5,665 nucleotides of DNA from Spirosoma sp. (GTDB taxonomy: Bacteria > Bacteroidota > Bacteroidia > Cytophagales > Spirosomataceae), in assembly GCA_025351545.1 (NCBI GenBank), contig JANXVQ010000737.1, positions 1-5,665 on the forward strand. Direction: 5' to 3'. Of this stretch, positions 1 to 5,534 are shown in pieces. Below the pieces are notes generated by a model that had not been told where the DNA came from, made no database searches, and worked only from the letters and a program-made list of their open reading frames with translations. Within the stretch, counting starts at the first letter, position 1; every line of letters begins with the position of its first letter. Position numbers and translations under genes: made by a program.

Positions 1-725
1 TGTTGACCAATTTAGTGCAGTTCTCGCCTGACCAGTTTACCCTGAAACAGGAAGGCAACCAATGGCACTGGCAAAATCACTTGCTGAACGAAGAACTAAC
101 GTTCACCTTTGGTGATGCAACAACATTGCCCTTCGAACCGCTCGATTGGGTGGGTCGGCAGGTACAGGAAGACCTCATCTTACTGGCTGGTAATGAGGCT
201 GTACTGGTAGCCGGGCAACTGTGTTTTGGTAATGGCTGGTGTCTGAACGAGAAACTAGGGGTCCCATTCTGGCAAATTCACGCGCCGATTGTTCCCATTG
301 TTGAACCCATGATGCGGGCCGCTCAAAAACTCATGGAACGGCTGCCCGTGGGACGGCCGGTTTGGCGTTTGAACTGGAGCGTGAAAGTAACGGATCAGTT
401 GGATATGACGAGCCGCCACACGCCCGCCCTCGACCAACTCCTGATCGACAGTCTACCCGGCTTAAGCCCTGAAACTATCGGCGAAAAGCTGTATATCCGT
501 ATTGAACGGCAAACCCTGACCCGTCTACCCAGGTCAGGCGCCATCCTGTTTGGCATTCATACCTATCAGAATCTACTGGCGAATGAAGTGATGGAACGGC
601 CTGCCTGTGCCGATTGCCTGGCGCGTGTGTTCAGCACAACGCCCCCCGATATGCTTGCTTATAAAGGCATGACTCATTTCATGCCCGCGTTACTTGCCTG
701 CTTAAACAAACATAATCATTCATAA
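1..725 (+). CDS. DUF3445 / heme-dependent oxidative N-demethylase-like protein (5' end outside window)
   Basis: The frame is open from the left edge (first full codon at 3, TTG) to TAA at 723-725, giving 240 visible residues. The family signature is clear: an IHAP stretch at residues 92-95, WRLNW at 121-125, and the hallmark RIERQTLTRLPRSG followed by a GIHTY segment at about 166-188. DUF3445 proteins are related to the alpha subunit of the heme-dependent oxidative N-demethylase, a PAS-like heme-binding fold acting on small methylamines; substrates are unknown for most members. Typical members are somewhat longer than 240 residues, so I infer that the true N-terminus lies before the window and that the TTG at 3 is not the start. 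No genes for the other demethylase subunits are visible, so catalysis of that exact reaction cannot be claimed. The C-terminus (PPDMLAYKGM, then a short polar tail) looks intact. Family assignment is firm; function is not. Confidence 0.88.
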   Translation, partial: LTNLVQFSPDQFTLKQEGNQWHWQNHLLNEELTFTFGDATTLPFEPLDWVGRQVQEDLILLAGNEAVLVAGQLCFGNGWCLNEKLGVPFWQIHAPIVPIVEPMMRAAQKLMERLPVGRPVWRLNWSVKVTDQLDMTSRHTPALDQLLIDSLPGLSPETIGEKLYIRIERQTLTRLPRSGAILFGIHTYQNLLANEVMERPACADCLARVFSTTPPDMLAYKGMTHFMPALLACLNKHNHS

Positions 726-815
726 AGTACCTATGGTCTAGATAATTATTTTGTATTATTACAATTCTGTAAAATTTACTGATACTATTCTGCTCAGGAA
801 GCCAAATAAATTTAC

Positions 816-2195
816 ATGACTAAACTTTCCCGTACGCTTGGATTACGCTCGGCTATTTTATTAGTCGTCAGTGGTATTATAGGGTCAGGTGTTTTTAAAA
901 AGGTGGCCCCGATGGCAGCCGAATTGGGTTCTCCTCTCCTGGTACTGGCCTGTTGGATAATGGCAGGACTCATTAGTCTGGCCGGGGCTCTAACCTATGC
1001 CGAAATGGCAGGAATGTTTCCACAATCGGGGGGCGAGTACGTCTACTTCAAGAAAGTTTACGGCCGCCTTTTTGCTTTCATGTATGGCTGGGGCGCCTTC
1101 ACGGTCATGCGAACCGCCACGATTGCTGCCCTTTCCTATATTTTTGGACAATCGCTGATTGCTTTAACGGGCTCAGGCGGACAGCCCGTCGAGATTACCG
1201 TAAAGTGTATTGCCACCGCGCTTATCGCTTTTTTAAGCTGGATTAATTACCGGGGCGTGTCGTTTGCTGAAGGTCTTAGCCGAATCCTGATTTATTTGGT
1301 CTTTGTGGCGGTCGCGATCATTGCCGTACTTGGCTTTCAGTCCGAATCTGGTAGTATGAACAACCTGACACAGTCGGCCCAGGAACACGTCACTAACCCA
1401 AATCGTAGTCTGCTCGGCTCGTTAGTTGTAGCATCGCTGGGTGCGTTTTGGGGCTATGAAGGCTGGAATCAGATTGGCTACATTGGCGAAGAAATAAAAA
1501 ATCCGCAACGTAGTCTGCCAATCGCTCTTGGGGTGGGAACAAGTATTGTTGTGGGTATTTACGTCTTGCTAAACACAGTATATCTGTATGTGTTGCCCAT
1601 TGATGCCCTGGCTCATCTGGCCAGCACACCCGGCAAAATTGCGGCTGTTGAAGTGGTGAGACAGGCGGCTGGCTGGGCCGGAGCGACGTTTATTTCGATA
1701 CTGATTTTAGTGACGACATCAAACTCTACCAATGCATCAATTCTGATGCCCGCCCGGATTTTCTATGCTATGGCCAGCGACGGATTGTTTTTTAAATCGG
1801 TCGCTATCATTCATCCCCGATATAAAACGCCTTCGGTCGCCATCTTGCTACAAGGCCTTTGGTCTGGTGTATTAGTCTGGTCTGGGAGTTTCGATCAACT
1901 CACTGATATGCTGGTCTTTGCGTCTTTCATTTTTTACGGAGCAACGGCTCTGGGCGTAATTTTACTCCGCCACAAACAACCTGATTTACATCGTCCTTAC
2001 CGGGTTATTGCCTATCCGTTAGTACCGGTCTTTTTCTGTTGTTGCTGCGCCTTATTGGTCGTTATGACACTCATTAATCAGCCACGCGAAGCGCTGACTG
2101 GTCTTGGATTGATTGCAACAGGCTTGCCCTTTTACTGGTTCTGGCGAAAGCGACCGGCCATATCTCACGTTGATGATGCCGTACTTAATAAGTAA
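816..2195 (+). CDS. APC-superfamily amino acid permease
   Basis: This 459-residue inner-membrane protein has about 12 hydrophobic segments, the normal size for the APC/LAT amino acid transporter group. Visible motifs are GSGVF at residues 23-27 in the unwound first helix (substrate backbone binding in this fold), the YAEMAGMFPQSGGEYVYF block at 61-78, the GYEGWNQI...EEIKNPQRSLP block at about 213-235 around helix 6 and the following loop, and ARIFYAMASDG at 313-323 followed by HPRYKTP at 333-339. These favour proton- or exchange-coupled uptake of neutral amino acids, but the exact substrate cannot be read. ATG at 816 is chosen because helix 1 begins about 10 residues later, as expected. No good Shine-Dalgarno is present, which is common in Bacteroidota. 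The preceding 90 bp (726-815) is very AT-rich and presumably holds the promoter; a TTTTG at 749-753 and TAAAATTTA at 770-778 are only weakly like the Bacteroidota -33/-7 boxes. A run of four cysteines at 408-411 in a late helix is unusual. The gene ends five bases before a long inverted repeat. Confidence 0.93.
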   Translation: MTKLSRTLGLRSAILLVVSGIIGSGVFKKVAPMAAELGSPLLVLACWIMAGLISLAGALTYAEMAGMFPQSGGEYVYFKKVYGRLFAFMYGWGAFTVMRTATIAALSYIFGQSLIALTGSGGQPVEITVKCIATALIAFLSWINYRGVSFAEGLSRILIYLVFVAVAIIAVLGFQSESGSMNNLTQSAQEHVTNPNRSLLGSLVVASLGAFWGYEGWNQIGYIGEEIKNPQRSLPIALGVGTSIVVGIYVLLNTVYLYVLPIDALAHLASTPGKIAAVEVVRQAAGWAGATFISILILVTTSNSTNASILMPARIFYAMASDGLFFKSVAIIHPRYKTPSVAILLQGLWSGVLVWSGSFDQLTDMLVFASFIFYGATALGVILLRHKQPDLHRPYRVIAYPLVPVFFCCCCALLVVMTLINQPREALTGLGLIATGLPFYWFWRKRPAISHVDDAVLNK

Positions 2196-2200
2196 TAAAA

Positions 2201-2282
2201 TAAGACGCTGATGCCGCAGATTTTATGATTTACACAGAGATTATCAGCGTAAATCACAAGAATCTGCGGCATCAGCGTCTTA
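2201..2282. repeat. Long palindromic intergenic element, possible bidirectional terminator
   Basis: Positions 2201-2222 and 2261-2282 are perfect reverse complements over 22 bp (arm begins TAAGACGCTGATGCCGC). Inside, after a 3/4-base asymmetric bulge, a second 8-bp stem pairs TGATTTAC (2226-2233) with GTAAATCA (2249-2256), leaving a 15-base loop. The word ATCAGCGT occurs at 2243-2250 and 2271-2278, and its complement ACGCTGAT at 2205-2212, so the element is built from reused short modules. It fills the gap between two convergent genes, 5 bp after the permease stop and 2 bp before the rhodanese stop, where a cruciform or RNA hairpin could end or stabilise both transcripts. No U-tract follows on either side, so it is not a canonical intrinsic terminator. 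No flanking target duplication is evident. I infer a dispersed REP-like or miniature repeat; only one copy lies in the window. Confidence 0.85.
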
Positions 2283-2284
2283 CG

Positions 2285-2734
2285 TTAATCAATGGCCGGG
2301 TAACCTTTGTCAAGCCAATCTGTTTTCAGATTTTTGGGGATATTCAGCAGTTTGTGATTGGTAAAGCCCATTTCATTGAGTTTCGTGAACGCCGGGCGAA
2401 CATTGGGACATTTGTTAAAGGGGCAGCACCCACAATAAATTACAATAGCCCGATCTTTCGGCTCCTTGCTTAGCAGCTTTTCTAATTTCGCTATGTTCTC
2501 CGCTTCTCCGGCTGGCCCAACACCCACCGATGTCTTAATCGTAGCCGCTGGCCCAATGCTGATAATGAGTGGCTTTTTCGTGTCCGCGCCTAAGATCGTA
2601 GCCGCTAAGTCAGCCGGTTCGAGCAATTGTTCAGGGCTCCAGGGTTCAGCATTTTTCCAACTAATCTGGACAAAAATAGCGCAGAGAAACATAGCGCCAA
2701 CGATAAGCGAATAGAGTGTTTTTTTCTGGTTCAT
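2285..2734 (-). CDS. Exported or membrane-anchored rhodanese-like domain protein
   Basis: This is a 149-residue protein. Residues 1-25 form a signal-like N-terminus (NQKK, then hydrophobic LYSLIVGAMFLCAIFVQI) with no clear cleavage or lipobox motif, so it may be exported or stay anchored facing the periplasm. The rest is a single compact rhodanese-like domain ending in the typical DKGYP (142-146). The catalytic-loop region reads IVIYCGCCPFNKCPN (97-111), with four cysteines at 101, 103, 104 and 109, the pattern of a Bacteroidota rhodanese-like subgroup. Classical rhodaneses carry sulfur as a persulfide on one loop cysteine. Whether this one does sulfur transfer, thiol redox chemistry or metal binding cannot be read. 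It is transcribed alone, convergent with the permease. ATG at 2732-2734 is chosen because it directly precedes the positively charged signal start. No Shine-Dalgarno or convincing promoter was found in the short upstream gap, which borders a coding relic. Confidence 0.9.
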   Translation of the reverse strand: MNQKKTLYSLIVGAMFLCAIFVQISWKNAEPWSPEQLLEPADLAATILGADTKKPLIISIGPAATIKTSVGVGPAGEAENIAKLEKLLSKEPKDRAIVIYCGCCPFNKCPNVRPAFTKLNEMGFTNHKLLNIPKNLKTDWLDKGYPAID

Positions 2735-2767
2735 AACATGATTATAGTCTAAATCGAAAGGTGATTT

Positions 2768-2902
2768 TTAAGCAATTAGTAGTTTTAATCCTTGAGCAGC
2801 ACCGGAAATAACCAATTCGACATTCCAGCTCCGGGTTGTCAATTTACGAAGTTTTTCTTCTTGCTCGGAAAGCAGAGGCTCATTTGGGACGAGTGCTTGG
2901 GG
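2768..2902 (-). pseudogene. Coding relic, probable fragment of an unidentified membrane protein
   Basis: On the minus strand the frame from 2902 down to the TAA at 2768-2770 has 44 open codons, bounded upstream by an in-frame TAA at 2903-2905. The translation looks like real protein: a charged amphipathic stretch (NEPLLSEQEEKLRKLTTRSW) followed by a hydrophobic start (NVELVISGAAQGLKLLIA) that breaks off at the stop. There is no in-frame ATG. The ATG in the neighbouring frame (in CCAAATGAGCC, near 2885) yields only a 14-residue peptide. I infer the N-terminal part of a membrane protein gene, perhaps once the third gene of the upstream operon, since it begins 16 bases after the AcpH stop on the same strand. 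The missing start and the abrupt end point to deletion or frameshift. It could instead be a short translated peptide from a rare start such as GTC or CTC, which is less likely. I do not recognise the parent family with certainty. Confidence 0.45.
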
Positions 2903-2918
2903 TTACGGGAGAAAAAAG

Positions 2919-3524
2919 TTATAGCAGCGCTAACAAATCACTACGTGTCTTCTGGATATATTGGACTAATATAGGCCAAAAGTTAGTAAAATGATGGCTG
3001 ATTTGGTCGTAATAGCGCTCCAAATCGGCAATGGCCGTATCTAAACCCGATGGATACGCCGTTCGACGGGAAACGCCCTTCAGCGACCGGTCAATGCCGT
3101 CGATATATTGGTAATTGGTGAGCCAATCCTGTTTAATCATGTAGTCGGCCATGTGAGCGGCACTCGCTGGCAAACGAACCCAATTCGCTTGCAACGTCTC
3201 GTAAAAGTAACGGATAAATTCCGGCAGCGATTCGCCCGTAATTGACTCAAAATGTACGGCTAAAAAATGGTCGAAGAAGATATCCACAGCGGCCCCGGCA
3301 TATTTATGACACCGCGGATGGAGCAAAGTACGCACCGCGGCTACGTCGGGATGCGCATCGGTGAACGAGTCAATCGCCCGATGTACGCGAACACCGGCAA
3401 TTTCGCCAGGTGTCAGATTATGGCGCAGACTGGATGGATTCCCTTTGATGAAATCGCCAATAAAATTACCAATGAGTAAATCCGTATGTCGGTCTGAAAG
3501 ATAGCCGTGCGCCAGTATATTCAT
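2919..3524 (-). CDS. acpH: Acyl carrier protein phosphodiesterase (AcpH, DUF479 family)
   Basis: This is a 201-residue cytoplasmic protein; E. coli AcpH is about 193, so the length is normal. AcpH removes the 4'-phosphopantetheine arm from holo-ACP, giving apo-ACP, and is an HD-superfamily-like metal-dependent phosphodiesterase. The family pattern is seen throughout: MNILAHGYLS at 1-10, LIGNFIGDFIKG at 17-28, VHRAIDSFTDAHPDV at 47-61, and VDIFFDHFLA at 80-89. Likely metal or catalytic residues are His6, Asp24, His48, Asp52, Asp81, Asp85 and His86. The start ATG (3522-3524) overlaps the stop of the upstream dCMP deaminase as ATGA, so translation is probably coupled, and no separate ribosome site is evident. 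The pair looks like one transcript, although the two activities (cofactor recycling and pyrimidine metabolism) have no obvious link. The gene ends in TAA at 2919-2921, just ahead of a coding relic on the same strand. Confidence 0.93.
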   Translation of the reverse strand: MNILAHGYLSDRHTDLLIGNFIGDFIKGNPSSLRHNLTPGEIAGVRVHRAIDSFTDAHPDVAAVRTLLHPRCHKYAGAAVDIFFDHFLAVHFESITGESLPEFIRYFYETLQANWVRLPASAAHMADYMIKQDWLTNYQYIDGIDRSLKGVSRRTAYPSGLDTAIADLERYYDQISHHFTNFWPILVQYIQKTRSDLLALL

Positions 3525-4255
3525 ACCGTTTTTTTGGGAACCGGCGGCTCAGACAATAAAGTAACCCCGTTAACCGGTACATACCGTTCGACGGTTACGC
3601 CAAATCGACGCAGAAAATCGACCCCTTCATCGGAGGCAATGCCCTTATATTCAGCATAGGAATGGAGGAAAAGAACCCGAGCGATTTTCATGCTGTAAAT
3701 AATCCGGGCGCAGGCAATGCAGGGCGACAGGGTCACATAAATGGTTGACCCCTCAATTTCGGACCCGTTTTTAGCGGCATATAAAATGGCATTCTGCTCC
3801 GCGTGCAGGGCCAGCGAACACGACCCTTTCGAATCGCGCGGGCAACCAACATCCGGAAATTCTTCATCGCAGTTGTGCGTCCCGGATGGGGGACCGTTAT
3901 AGCCAATAGAGATAATTCGGGTATCGCGGGTTAATACGGCCCCAACCTGCGCCTTGATGCAATGCGACCGTTTAGCCAGATTCACCGCCAGATCCATAAA
4001 AATATCATCGAAGTGAGGCCGGGCCGCGTGAGGCCGGATCGTCGGGCTATCACGGTTTGGTTTGGTCTGCTCAACGGGTGTATCGGTGGTACGTAACATG
4101 TAGTAAAGATAAGGAGTGAATAGGTAAATGACATAATTGACAACCAATGACCAAATAAATGCCTGAGTCAGAACGACTCCTAAAGCGTTTTTCCGGGCAG
4201 TTATCAGTATCGTTGAACCAAAAATGATGAAAAATGAGCGGAGCAGAACGAGCAA
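3521..4255 (-). CDS. dCMP deaminase family protein with a membrane-like N-terminal extension (start uncertain)
   Basis: The catalytic part, from HFDDIFMDLAVNLAKRSHC (81-99) onward, is a typical Bacteroidota deoxycytidylate deaminase, which makes dUMP from dCMP for thymidylate synthesis. The zinc/catalytic motifs are HAE at 151-153 (Glu153 as proton shuttle) and SPCIAC at 177-182 (Cys179 and Cys182 as ligands). GYNGPPSG is at 118-125, and further Cys/His residues at 99, 127, 129, 138 and 146 could form a structural zinc site. Usual family length is about 140-180; this frame gives 244. The extra 80 residues hold two hydrophobic segments (about 2-20 and 24-52), then a Pro/Arg-rich linker (54-80). 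The first possible start is TTG at 4253-4255, six codons after an in-frame TAG and next to a seven-T run. The first ATG is at 4097-4099 and would give a soluble 192-residue enzyme. Neither has a Shine-Dalgarno. The enzyme identity is firm; the extension may be real, a fusion, or untranslated. The stop overlaps the acpH start by 4 bp. Confidence 0.9.
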   Translation of the reverse strand: MLVLLRSFFIIFGSTILITARKNALGVVLTQAFIWSLVVNYVIYLFTPYLYYMLRTTDTPVEQTKPNRDSPTIRPHAARPHFDDIFMDLAVNLAKRSHCIKAQVGAVLTRDTRIISIGYNGPPSGTHNCDEEFPDVGCPRDSKGSCSLALHAEQNAILYAAKNGSEIEGSTIYVTLSPCIACARIIYSMKIARVLFLHSYAEYKGIASDEGVDFLRRFGVTVERYVPVNGVTLLSEPPVPKKTV

Positions 4256-4308
4256 AAAAATCGGATATACCTATAAATGTCTGAGGCTAGTAGAGGAATC
4301 CGAGCGGC

Positions 4309-4473
4309 TTATTTGGCCTTCTGTTTCTGGCTGGTTCGGCATTTCTCTTTCCAGGTTGCGCTACTGATGGCCATATCCTTAAGTTTAGCACGCAATTTTC
4401 AGTTTTTATTGCGCAACTCGCTTAACTCTGTTTGTTTAGAGTCTACTTTTGGGTCAGTCAAATTTAGGGCCAT
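4309..4473 (-). pseudogene. Small coiled-coil-like protein gene interrupted by a TGA stop
   Basis: The minus-strand frame starts with ATG at 4471-4473, reads 24 codons (MALNLTDPKV, then a Gln/Glu/Leu/Lys-rich stretch ending LRNKN), meets TGA at 4399-4401, and continues in the same frame for 29 more codons (KLRAKLKDMA, then ATWKEKCRTSQKQKAK) to TAA at 4309-4311. The two halves together look like one short, highly charged helical protein with leucines at coiled-coil-like spacing and a late W-K-E-K motif. Small proteins of this style, in my recollection, often sit next to transposase genes in Bacteroidota; that link is inference. No transposase frame follows. The next frame downstream on this strand is the dCMP deaminase extension. 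The single in-frame stop splitting a coherent frame argues for a decayed gene rather than chance. A plus-strand open frame over the same bases is judged to be its shadow. Confidence 0.45.
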
Positions 4474-4585
4474 AACCGGTTCGTTTGGTTAGGGGTTTAT
4501 AACCACAAAAGTGACGGAAGTTCTTGACTCCTTTTGGATACCCTACCTTCAGGGTCACATTATGGAAATAGATGACCTGGTTTAA
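4454..4585 (-). pseudogene. Coding relic overlapping the start of the coiled-coil relic
   Basis: The minus strand is open for 43 codons from 4585 (after an in-frame TAG at 4586-4588) to TGA at 4454-4456. The product has the look of a real, basic, aromatic-rich protein tail: YFHNVTLKVGYPKGVKNFR, then HFCGY, then PLTKRTGYGPKFD. There is no ATG; a GTG at codon 10 (4556-4558) is the only plausible start. Its last 20 bases overlap, in another frame, the first codons of the neighbouring relic that begins at 4473, an arrangement like that of compact mobile elements. I infer the C-terminal remnant of a lost gene or the edge of an eroded insertion sequence, but recognise no family. It runs 14 bp into the longest possible frame of the downstream plus-strand phosphatase, which supports the later start chosen for that gene. 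Confidence 0.35.
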
Positions 4586-4598
4586 CTATCTACTTAAC

Positions 4599-5399
4599 AT
4601 GACTACTGACTTGGCCGCGCTTACCCGCGAAATCTGTACCATCGCCACAGATGCCGGTGCATTTCTGCTTCAGGAACGCCAGAAATTTCAACGTGACGAC
4701 ATCGAGTACAAAGGATTGAATAATTTGGTCTCTTATGTCGATAAAGAAACCGAAAAGCAATTGGTGGAAGAATTGAGCCGGTTGCTGCCCGAAGCCGGTT
4801 TTATCACTGAGGAGGGAACCACTGGGCAGGAGGCTGACAAAAACGCCCTGAACTGGATTATCGACCCGCTCGACGGCACTACCAATTTTATTCATGGTCT
4901 GCCAGTGTTTTCGGTGAGTATCGGGTTAGCGCAGGGCAGCACGCCCATTGCCGGCGTTGTTTACGACCCCAACCGGGATGAGTGTTTTTCGGCATGGCAG
5001 GGTGGGGGTGCTTATTGTAATGGGAACCGGATTTCTATTTCGCCCGCTACCCAATTGGGTGAGAGCCTGATCGCCACTGGTTTTCCCTATTACAGTTTCG
5101 ACCAGATGCCGAAATACCTGCATATTCTGGAATCGCTTATGAAGCAAACGCATGGTCTGCGCCGGATGGGGTCGGCGGCTATCGACCTGGCTTACGTTGC
5201 CTGCGGACGATTCGAAGCTTTTTACGAATACAACCTCCATTCGTGGGATATGGCGGCCGGCGTACTGCTCGTTCGCGAAGCCGGGGGCGTTGTATCCGAT
5301 TTCGACGGGGGCGACGAGTTTCTGTTTCGTGGCGATGTGATTGCCGGTTGTGGCGTTCATCCCGAACTCATTTGGGCTATACAGGAATACTGGAGGTAA
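4599..5399 (+). CDS. Inositol monophosphatase family protein
   Basis: This is a 266-residue cytoplasmic, Mg-dependent phosphatase of the IMPase/SuhB/CysQ superfamily, at the usual length. Residues count from ATG 4599. The metal site is visible: the Glu pair in FITEEGT (Glu71, Glu72), the signature WIIDPLDGTTNFIHG at 86-100 (Asp89, Asp92, Thr94), and the C-terminal motif SWDMAAGVLLVREAGG at 215-230 (Asp217). Family members hydrolyse inositol-1-phosphate or related sugar and nucleotide phosphates (histidinol phosphate, 3'-phosphoadenosine 5'-phosphate); sequence alone does not choose. The long GFITEEGT-to-signature spacing and overall pattern fit the IMPase/SuhB side better than CysQ. A longer frame starts at ATG 4572, adding nine residues (MTWFNYLLN). 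I prefer 4599 because family N-termini align near TDLAALTREI and the extra codons overlap a minus-strand relic. A weak GGA sits before 4572 and none before 4599, so the start is not certain. No operon partner: the next gene is 135 bp away. Confidence 0.93.
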   Translation: MTTDLAALTREICTIATDAGAFLLQERQKFQRDDIEYKGLNNLVSYVDKETEKQLVEELSRLLPEAGFITEEGTTGQEADKNALNWIIDPLDGTTNFIHGLPVFSVSIGLAQGSTPIAGVVYDPNRDECFSAWQGGGAYCNGNRISISPATQLGESLIATGFPYYSFDQMPKYLHILESLMKQTHGLRRMGSAAIDLAYVACGRFEAFYEYNLHSWDMAAGVLLVREAGGVVSDFDGGDEFLFRGDVIAGCGVHPELIWAIQEYWR

Positions 5400-5414
5400 C
5401 CTCTTCTTGCTGGT

Positions 5415-5452
5415 CAATCCGGCCTGGCTGTATTCAGTAAACCGGCCGGTTG
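5415..5452 (+). other. GC-rich imperfect hairpin containing a 12-bp palindrome
   Basis: CAATCCGGCC (5415-5424) pairs with GGCCGGTTG (5444-5452) with one bulged T, giving a 9-bp stem and a 19-base loop, 15 bases after the phosphatase stop. The right arm also lies in a perfect 12-bp palindrome, AACCGGCCGGTT (5440-5451). No T-run follows, so it is at best an atypical terminator. The palindrome could equally be an operator or chance in a GC-rich patch. Confidence 0.35.
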
Positions 5453-5479
5453 CAGGAGTTCGGAAAACGATAATCTTTG
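5450..5479 (+). promoter_or_regulatory. Candidate Bacteroidota-type promoter for the DinB/YfiT-like gene
   Basis: TTG at 5450-5452 is followed, 19 bases later, by AATCTTTG (5472-5479), a 7-of-8 match to the TAnnTTTG -7 box of Bacteroidota housekeeping promoters; TA itself occurs one base further left (5471-5472). Transcription would start near 5486, leaving a leader of about 50 bases before ATG 5535. The -33 element touches the 12-bp palindrome at 5440-5451, a position where a repressor could act. The assignment rests on consensus matching by eye. Confidence 0.35.
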
Positions 5480-5534
5480 TGTCAAAATACGGCTGAAAAC
5501 CGGACCTTAGGCGCATAAACAGGACAAAAATAAT

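Noticed and set aside
726..815. AT-rich gap with a partial Bacteroidota promoter match before the permease
   Set aside because: The -7-like box matches only about 6 of 8 positions and the spacing is about 17, too weak for a feature call.
2225..2473. Plus-strand 82-codon frame beginning inside the inverted repeat
   Set aside because: It runs antisense through the rhodanese-like gene, whose CGCCPFNKCPN loop shows the minus strand is coding.
2792..2974. Plus-strand 60-codon frame with a TTG start
   Set aside because: It is antisense to the minus-strand relic and the 3' end of acpH, and has low-complexity, unconvincing composition.
4277..4492. Plus-strand 71-codon open frame with ATG and hydrophobic composition
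   Set aside because: It lies antisense to the minus-strand coiled-coil relic. Its Leu/Phe-rich composition is what the complement of a Lys/Glu-rich coding strand gives, and it matches no family.
4511..4558. GTGAC...GTCAC ends that could be insertion-sequence terminal inverted repeats
   Set aside because: Only 5 bp match before the arms fall out of register by two bases, and there is no flanking target duplication.
4926..5516. Minus-strand 196-codon open frame
   Set aside because: It is antisense to the phosphatase gene, whose conserved motifs fix the true frame. The product has no recognisable domain.
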